NCBI GenBank assembly: GCA_018806915.1
Contig: JAGKQI010000079.1
Coordinates: 372,001-436,000, forward strand
Direction of reading: 5' to 3'
DNA: 64,000 bases
From: Phytophthora colocasiae
Taxonomy: Eukaryota; Oomycota; Peronosporomycetes; Peronosporales; Peronosporaceae
Part shown: positions 58,623 through 64,000 of the stretch, one piece after another
Position numbering within the stretch: the stretch's first letter is position 1
Layout: every line of letters begins with the position of its first letter
The notes under the pieces: generated by a model
The model's database searches: none
What the model saw: only the letters and a program-made list of their open reading frames with translations
Told to the model about the DNA's origin: nothing
Program-made: the position numbers and the translations under genes

Positions 58623-60772
58623 AGTACTTCAACGAGTGCGCCACACAGTGTGGGCGGAAGGGATACAGCGCCTTCAATGAGCACCGTAGCCTTCTCCTCC
58701 GGTGTCCCTACCAACTTTGCCATGACTAAAGCTTGTCCTTTAGGCGGCAGGCGTATTGACTTCACCATCGTCGCCATGTAAGCGTCCTGTACAACCATAC
58801 CCCCAAGGGGCAACACCTCGCCTGAGTCTTTAAGCAGGAGCTGACGCTCAGCCACATCAATGACCGCTCCGAACGCTCCAAGAGCGTCTACCCCCAGGAT
58901 GGCGTCCACATGCAACTGATCCGCGACTACCAAACTCAGCGAAATCTCTGCACTTCCCATTCGTAACGACAAACTCGCCCACCCTCGGATCTTCAACTGA
59001 TGTCCGGAGGAGCTCTTGACCGATCCTTCGTACGGCTTCAGCGTCTTCGTCGACCGTCCTAGCCGCTTCAGCACACGGCTATCTACCAAACTCAGTGTAG
59101 CTCCCGTATCCACGAGTAAACGAGAAGGCAAACACTCAATAAACCCACTTGATAACGCTTCGAAGTTCCCAACAGCACACACCACGCGTCGACCGTCTTC
59201 AACCACAGTACATACTTCCATTTCATCCATGTCTCCCTCCGACACGCCGAAACCGTCCGGCATTTCTACCGTGACAACCTCAACAAGGCCCGGACGAGGG
59301 GGAGGCGCAACCGTTCCAGGCGGCGGTCCCACCACGTCCACATAGCTTATCACATCTTCATCACTCAGCAACAGTTCAGCATTCATCAACACCTCCGCGT
59401 ACGGTCTAAACATGGCCTCGAAGTCAATCTCGGGCCGCTGTCGACCTCGTCTCTTAGCAGCAATCTCCGGGTCCTCTCTTACTTCTCTCCGTTCTATCAG
59501 TTTCTCCCAAATGATCGTCGCGTTCTCGTCGTAATATTCCAAAGCCGTCGCCTCCAACCGTCCCCAATCCAAATTCCGAACGTTCCTGGAGGCAGCGACT
59601 TCCTTCGCTAGTTTCCCCAGTTTGGTCAGGTCCGCCTTCGGAACTTTATCACGCAACGGAATGATTTCCTGTTGGAACGCTTCCCTCAGGAACAAGTACA
59701 CTGCGCGTTGGACCACGGTCCTCGCCAAAGTAGGTGAAACAACGACACGGTTCCCCAGGACGGATTCTGGCTCCGTAGCAACAGTCCCACACGGCACTTG
59801 GATGGACGCCGCGAAGTCCTCTAGCTGCGACAAGATGTTAGCACTGACTTCCTCTTCCGTAGTAGATCCTTCCTTTGGACTCGCGTCTAGCTCTCTAAAT
59901 GGTTTAGGTTTCCGCGCGCTGGGTTCCTTTAACACCGTTCGTCCCACTACCTGCACGACTGACGACTTGAAATCGCGGTTAGCACGCTTGGCTTCTTCAG
60001 TCTTCTCGAGCGTCTCGCGGAACCATCCTAGCCAGTACTCGGGCGAGTCGGCTCCATCTGTGGACGCTCGCCGAGTACGCTCGACTACTTCGAGCGGGAC
60101 GTCCAACAGAGAGGACAGTTCCTCATTAGAGGGCTCTCGTAAAGATGCTGCGTTCAACCGTATCCGTTCCATAGTATCAGCTTCATCCAAAGGGTGCAAA
60201 CGATCCTCAATTTCTTTTTCGTATTCTTCTGACTCGCTGAAAACCTCCGTTCCATCCAGGTCACCAGGTGTCCCTTCACAATCCCTGGACTCGAGAGCCT
60301 CAAGCTCCGCGTCCGTGAACAAGCAGTCTGTAGGGTGTTCCGCGGGTGACACGACGTCCGCTCCGTCCCCTACTTCGGTCCGTTCCGTTACTGAATCCGC
60401 TCGCCCCTCAACTTCGGTACCAGAGGCGTCGAAGATGTCGAACGACAACTCCTCCTCCGACAGCTCGTCATCCTCGAGTACTTCCTCCTCTAGTAGGCCG
60501 TCTTCGACCGCCTCTTCCAGCGTGGAGGCGGGCTCCGCCAACTCACGAGTCGCTTTACTACCCGCCTCTACTTCATCGACGAACCGTACTGTCTTCTGTC
60601 GACGTTCACCGTTCTCTTCCACACGGGCGTCTTCCTTTCTTTCCGTTCCTTTTTCTTCAATCTTCTTTTTCTTCTTTTGTCTCTTTTCTTCAGCCTTCCG
60701 CGCGGTTTTCACCGTCCCTCGCGGCTTCTTCTTTTTCTTCTTTTTCTCGTTCATCCCACTCTCCGTCACCAC
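58601..60772 (-). CDS. E2 pol N-terminal region with protease
   Basis: 723 codons. It starts with lysine-rich runs (MNEKKKKKKKPRG) that resemble nuclear localisation signals. An acidic region follows, then a linker similar to E1 (DSPEYWLGWFRETLEKTEEAKRANR; E1 TPEYWVKWYASTLAASEAAK). The retropepsin site is SRLLVDTGATLSLVDSRVLK, with the second half AILGVDALGAFGAVIDVA. The equivalent in E1 is broken into two ORFs, but here it is continuous up to a frame change near 58615. Confidence 0.82.
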   Translation of the reverse strand: MVTESGMNEKKKKKKKPRGTVKTARKAEEKRQKKKKKIEEKGTERKEDARVEENGERRQKTVRFVDEVEAGSKATRELAEPASTLEEAVEDGLLEEEVLEDDELSEEELSFDIFDASGTEVEGRADSVTERTEVGDGADVVSPAEHPTDCLFTDAELEALESRDCEGTPGDLDGTEVFSESEEYEKEIEDRLHPLDEADTMERIRLNAASLREPSNEELSSLLDVPLEVVERTRRASTDGADSPEYWLGWFRETLEKTEEAKRANRDFKSSVVQVVGRTVLKEPSARKPKPFRELDASPKEGSTTEEEVSANILSQLEDFAASIQVPCGTVATEPESVLGNRVVVSPTLARTVVQRAVYLFLREAFQQEIIPLRDKVPKADLTKLGKLAKEVAASRNVRNLDWGRLEATALEYYDENATIIWEKLIERREVREDPEIAAKRRGRQRPEIDFEAMFRPYAEVLMNAELLLSDEDVISYVDVVGPPPGTVAPPPRPGLVEVVTVEMPDGFGVSEGDMDEMEVCTVVEDGRRVVCAVGNFEALSSGFIECLPSRLLVDTGATLSLVDSRVLKRLGRSTKTLKPYEGSVKSSSGHQLKIRGWASLSLRMGSAEISLSLVVADQLHVDAILGVDALGAFGAVIDVAERQLLLKDSGEVLPLGGMVVQDAYMATMVKSIRLPPKGQALVMAKLVGTPEEKATVLIEGAVSLPPTLCGALVEVLWRTVKS

Positions 60773-60880
60773 GGCAACCGTCTTCTCTTTCCCGAATTCC
60801 TCCTCAGCACGGTCACCGTTCGAGCCATTCGCCAGACAAGAGGAAGGAGTGGCTCGCTCCTCCCCTTCCTCACGTCCCCG

Positions 60881-61837
60881 TCAATTCCTAGGGGCCGCAG
60901 GCTGGGCCGTCGATCCAGCCGCCAATCCTTTCAAGGCAGCGATCGTCGGACACTGGGCCACTGGATGACCGTTCTCCCCACAGAAGTAGCACCTGAACCC
61001 TTGAGCGTTAGAGGGAGCTCCGTTCCGTCCTCCTAGTTGACCTCCATTATAAGGGAGCTCACACTCAGCTGCAACGTGACCATACTGATTACACCTCCGG
61101 CAAGTCATCGTCCTTCTCATACATGTAGCACGACCATGTCCCCTGTAGTAACATCGGCCACACACCGGTTCACCTTCCTGCGTACGGGTATCTTCCGCCA
61201 TCCTGATTCCACGATAGCTTCTGTTTCCGTCCCCAGTCGCAGGAGCGTTCCCTGCGGTAGTGGCAGCTACGGTCAGTGACCGTCCTCGAGGTGACGAAGG
61301 TCTAGCCTTGCGCTCGTCCATGAGTTGCTGCTGCCAAAGCTGCTGCTGGGCCATGAACGTCTGCAACTGCTGAGTCAATGCGTCCACCGTGGACGACGAA
61401 TGACCGTTCTTGTTACTTTCTGGAGCTCCGTCCGAGAACTCCTCGTCTTCCTCACTAGGCCGATGCATGTCCTTCGACATCAACCACTCACACGCCTCGG
61501 GAATGTCGCGAGCCGGGCTAGAATCCAAAGCAGCCAGCATCCGACGGTTCCTGAGACCTCGACGGAACAGTTTGTACCGCATCTGCGGGTTCGGATAGTC
61601 GAGCGAGTCGCACAAGTCCGTGACTCGATCGCCCCACTCTTCCACCGATTCGCCCCTCTGTCTCTTGGTAGTATGCAACCGATCCCAAAGCTCGTCAGCC
61701 GTCCTGCTCAGGAATTGGTTGTGAAAGCGAACCCTGAGAGTAGCAAATGTTTTGATCCTGGAGTTGCTCCACCACCGTTCCGCCTCTCTTCCTTTCAGCT
61801 TCTGACGGAACACCAACAACCGTTCTCGGTCGGGCAA
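60881..61837 (-). CDS. E2 Gag: capsid C-terminal part and nucleocapsid
   Basis: 318 codons. It begins inside the Gag domain (LLVFRQKLKGREAERWWSNS, RVRFHNQFLSRTADELWDRL, YPNPQMRYKLFRRGLRNRRM). A Gln-rich stretch follows. Then three zinc boxes: CGRCYYRGHGRATC, CRRCNQYGHVAAEC and CYFCGENGHPVAQC (the last two are C-x2-C-x4-H-x4-C). The first part of the Gag domain is in the neighbouring frame (61795-62382), with the break near 61833. Confidence 0.82.
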   Translation of the reverse strand: MPDRERLLVFRQKLKGREAERWWSNSRIKTFATLRVRFHNQFLSRTADELWDRLHTTKRQRGESVEEWGDRVTDLCDSLDYPNPQMRYKLFRRGLRNRRMLAALDSSPARDIPEACEWLMSKDMHRPSEEDEEFSDGAPESNKNGHSSSTVDALTQQLQTFMAQQQLWQQQLMDERKARPSSPRGRSLTVAATTAGNAPATGDGNRSYRGIRMAEDTRTQEGEPVCGRCYYRGHGRATCMRRTMTCRRCNQYGHVAAECELPYNGGQLGGRNGAPSNAQGFRCYFCGENGHPVAQCPTIAALKGLAAGSTAQPAAPRN

Positions 61838-62382
61838 CTGTCCTCGAACAGCTCCCAGAAGTCACGCGCCTTCTCCACAGTGGCCGTGTCTGAATAGAAC
61901 ATAGGCAACACCTTCATCACGTTTGACATCTTCTGCGTTAGGTCGTAGATCCTGGGCGGCGGAGGCGGTCTAGGAACGCCATACCCACCACCGTACTGTC
62001 CATAAGCTCCAGGGGGAGGTCCAACTAACACTCTTTGCCCTACCAGCACAGTCCTCGTCGGCACAGGTGGGACAGTAGGCTGTCTCCATCCTTGCGTCGG
62101 CGCAGCGTACGCTGTCCGAGGGACGCTCGTCTGGGTTCCAGCCAGGGATGGCCCCCGAGACACGCTCGTACGAAGAGGCGCTTGTCTAGGTGTACCCACT
62201 GGTTGGGTCGCAGGCGACTGAACGCCTATAGGAGTCGTTATTCCGGGCAGCGGTTCGGTCATCGGCGGGGCCGACGACGCAGCAGTCACCGCAGACCGGA
62301 GCGGTACGTCCTGCTGATCCCACGCGAACGGCGCAGCCGTCTCCGTCTTCACCTCATACGGGTGTTCCCCAACCCCATCCAA
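61795..62382 (-). CDS. E2 Gag N-terminal part
   Basis: 195 codons, Pro/Thr-rich, then MKVLPMFYSDTATVEKARDF and WELFE, the beginning of the Gag domain (E1: LQPFYSDDSTAERAGSFWES). The final 15 residues are out of frame. It overlaps the leader ORF (62354-63028) by 29 bp in another frame. Confidence 0.7.
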   Translation of the reverse strand: MDGVGEHPYEVKTETAAPFAWDQQDVPLRSAVTAASSAPPMTEPLPGITTPIGVQSPATQPVGTPRQAPLRTSVSRGPSLAGTQTSVPRTAYAAPTQGWRQPTVPPVPTRTVLVGQRVLVGPPPGAYGQYGGGYGVPRPPPPPRIYDLTQKMSNVMKVLPMFYSDTATVEKARDFWELFEDSCPTENGCWCSVRS

Positions 62383-63028
62383 GGGGACGGTCCGTGCGAC
62401 GCTTCTCCGTTCCCGTGTATCTCGAGATAAACCCTGTAGGCGTCCTCATAGGGACTTCTTCGACTACTTCCTCCTTCATCATCGGTTCTTCCGTAGGGTA
62501 CATCATGTGCGCTCGTTCATAGGCGTCGTAGTCCGGGTAACCTTCGTACATCTGCTGACCAGCGTACAGAGCGGCCAGCCGTGCCGAACCGTACACCGGA
62601 TCCATCAATGGAGCGCTCGGGACCGTACTCTCCACGGTCGGCTCCTCCGTTACTTCTTCCTTCTCGTCTTCCTCGTCGGCGGGTTCCGGCTCGTCCGGCT
62701 TCTCCTCCTCATCGCCGGCGTCAGCACCAGCCGTCAGGAGATCATCTCTCAACTCCTGCCTCAACGTCTCGCGACCAGCGGCCGTGCTGACTCCCACCGA
62801 CGGTTCATCATCTTCCTCTGCTTCTGCTCTCTTCTCCAGGCTAAGCGGGGCATCTCCACCGCCACTACGCGAAGCCTCTGCTTGGCGCGACCGTTCTTCC
62901 TCTTCCAGTCGCTCCACTTCGGACAGGACCCGGACCGTCTTCTGACCTCCGGCCCGTCCACCCCCACGACCACTGTTCCCTCGGCCTGGGGTACCTTTCC
63001 CTCCATCTCTTCTTCCAATCCCGGACAT
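62354..63028 (-). CDS. E2 leader ORF upstream of Gag
   Basis: 224 codons beginning MSGIGRRDGGKGTPGRGNSG, Gly/Arg-rich then strongly acidic (DEEEKPDEPEPADEEDEKEE). Tyr-rich YEGYPDYDAYERAHMMYPTE lies near the C-terminus. No family recognised. It may be the Gag N-terminus in an intact copy, as with the E1 leader. Confidence 0.5.
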   Translation of the reverse strand: MSGIGRRDGGKGTPGRGNSGRGGGRAGGQKTVRVLSEVERLEEEERSRQAEASRSGGGDAPLSLEKRAEAEEDDEPSVGVSTAAGRETLRQELRDDLLTAGADAGDEEEKPDEPEPADEEDEKEEVTEEPTVESTVPSAPLMDPVYGSARLAALYAGQQMYEGYPDYDAYERAHMMYPTEEPMMKEEVVEEVPMRTPTGFISRYTGTEKRRTDRPLGWGWGTPV

Positions 63029-63333
63029 TCTTCAAACTTCCAATACCTCCAAACTCCAATTCCCCAATACTTCACTTCCAATACTTCAACGCTTCACTTC
63101 CAACTCTTCCGGACCGTCTTCTACTTCTGACCTTGACTCTTCCGACCAATACTCCCGATACTCCAACTTCTGTTCCGTGGGAACTCACAAACTCGGGAAT
63201 TCCGCGCTCCCTGCGCCCCCGAGACTTTGCTTCTCAACCGTGACCGTCTGGACTCGATACCAGACCGCGTACACGCCGGGTTCTTCGACTCCACGGGCTC
63301 TTCCGACTTGCTCTTACTTGACAACGAATGCCG
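63029..63333. other. E2 5' untranslated leader
   Basis: A stretch between the primer site and the leader ORF, with short CTTCCAATAC-type repeats around 63037-63108. No gene is seen. Confidence 0.45.
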
Positions 63334-63351
63334 TACCCTGCTTCTCCACCA
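63334..63351 (-). other. E2 primer-binding site
   Basis: Minus-strand TGGTGGAGAAGCAGGGTA, two bases (CG) inside the 5' LTR. Same 18 bases as in E1. Confidence 0.8.
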
Positions 63352-63353
63352 CG

Positions 63354-63930
63354 TGTCGCGAGTCGGTCTTGGGCGGGACGGTAGACGCTGCGGGTTACAA
63401 GTAGAACGGAACGGTAGAGCTATAAAAGCGCACCACAAAAAGTAAAGAAAAATATAAAAAGCGATTATTCTTTGACTTGGGGCTTGTGCTGCGGTGCCCA
63501 AGGTAAATTCACGACTGACCTCCACCAGCACGCCCTTCCTTCACTGTTTTCCAACGTCTCACGTCCTCCAGAGTCCTCTTCCTTGTCCTTCCCGGGTCCG
63601 TACCTCCTCGACGGTACCACTCACCCCTTCCTCACGCATACTCGGGGCGCTGTTAAGCCCAGCGTAGTTCTAGTCCGTGTCTTCCGTCCTTGGCATCAGC
63701 TTACACGCAACCTGGCGCACGCTCCACGCTCTTTCTTGGCTGCGCAGATCTCGTTTCCTTAGCAATAGCGGCGCGCACTCACCCTCGTGCTGGCTGCGAC
63801 CGGGGCCGGCTCGAACAACTCCTCGCCATACATATGGTCTTCCGCAATGCGACGGGTCGTGGATCGGGTTTGAGAGGGGGAACGGTCGGGACCGTACCCG
63901 AGACGGTGGCCACCGTTCTCACTCGGGACA
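63354..63930 (-). repeat. E2 5' LTR (copy C)
   Basis: 577 bp; no difference from copy B was seen by eye. Followed by GCAA at 63931-63934, the partner of 50634-50637. Confidence 0.93.
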
Positions 63931-64000
63931 GCAAGGTTTTCCTGATCGCTCGGTCCGAGCTTGATCAAAACTTACAGCGATGAGGTGGAAAGTGGAGGTT

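Larger units (their letters stand above)
50638..63930 (-). mobile_element. E2: composite Ty3/gypsy insertion with an extra inverted LTR
   Basis: Three 577-bp LTR copies: A (50638-51214) inverted relative to B (51252-51828) and C (63354-63930). No difference between copies was seen by eye. B and C bound a 12.7-kb minus-strand element. The only flanking duplication is GCAA, to the left of A (50634-50637) and the right of C (63931-63934); neither A alone nor B-C alone has one. The 13.3-kb unit therefore appears to have been integrated in one event. The gene order matches E1: leader, gag, protease/RT, integrase, then an antisense two-part gene and a sense membrane ORF. Several frame breaks occur in gag-pol. 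Confidence 0.88.

Noticed and set aside
59622..60968. 448-codon plus-strand ORF in E2
   Set aside because: Ser/Thr-rich antisense shadow of the acidic/basic pol linker; E1 has no counterpart, unlike the true antisense gene.
1..64000. tRNA or rRNA genes
   Set aside because: No cloverleaf or rRNA-like stretch was recognised by eye; a dedicated scan was not possible.

Overview
The window looks like nuclear DNA of an oomycete, most likely Phytophthora or a close relative. That is inferred from short GT-AG introns of 62-74 bp, tightly packed host genes, a SHAQKYF-class MYB gene, tandem 'CxxHGGGxxC' zinc-binding genes, a centriolar CCDC61/VFL3 gene (so a flagellated lineage) and abundant Ty3/gypsy elements.

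Layout. (1) 1-14480 is a transposon-rich accessory zone. It holds a tandem hairpin repeat, an internally deleted Tc1/mariner element with TA duplications (176-758), 115-bp tandem repeats, two paralogous zinc-binding-repeat genes (1819-2158, frameshifted; 7175-7804, intact), a full-length hAT transposase ORF (3127-5706), decayed coding fragments, and a complete 5.3-kb chromovirus (7940-13225) with matching LTRs and 5-bp duplications. (2) 14484-33967 is a host gene block: a MYB-like factor; a five-exon CCDC61/VFL3 homologue; an unidentified acidic protein; a P5B-type ATPase; and a giant four-exon chromatin protein (3525 residues) joining FYR, DDT, bromodomain, PHD, WHIM-like and several PDZ-like modules. 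(3) 34407-48840 is a 14.4-kb Ty3/gypsy element (E1) on the minus strand, with 541-bp LTRs and a CTTA duplication. (4) 48865-50283 is a phosphate/H+ symporter gene. (5) 50638-63930 is a second large element (E2) with 577-bp LTRs, inserted as a composite that carries an extra inverted LTR; the whole unit is flanked by GCAA.

The most unusual system is the shared architecture of E1 and E2. Besides gag-pol on the minus strand, each carries beyond integrase (i) an antisense two-part gene on the plus strand and (ii) a divergently oriented, sense-strand multi-membrane-span ORF that ends inside the 3' LTR. Both extra genes are recognisably homologous between the two diverged elements. In both, the two antisense reading frames are offset by exactly +1. 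E1 and E2 share the same primer-binding site, both make 4-bp target duplications and both are densely sprinkled with an AACGGT-like motif. Their pol genes carry multiple frameshifts although their LTRs are almost or fully identical.

Limits: homology calls come from motif reading by eye. Exon joins were checked for phase but not against transcripts. Copy-to-copy identities were read by eye and not computed by alignment.
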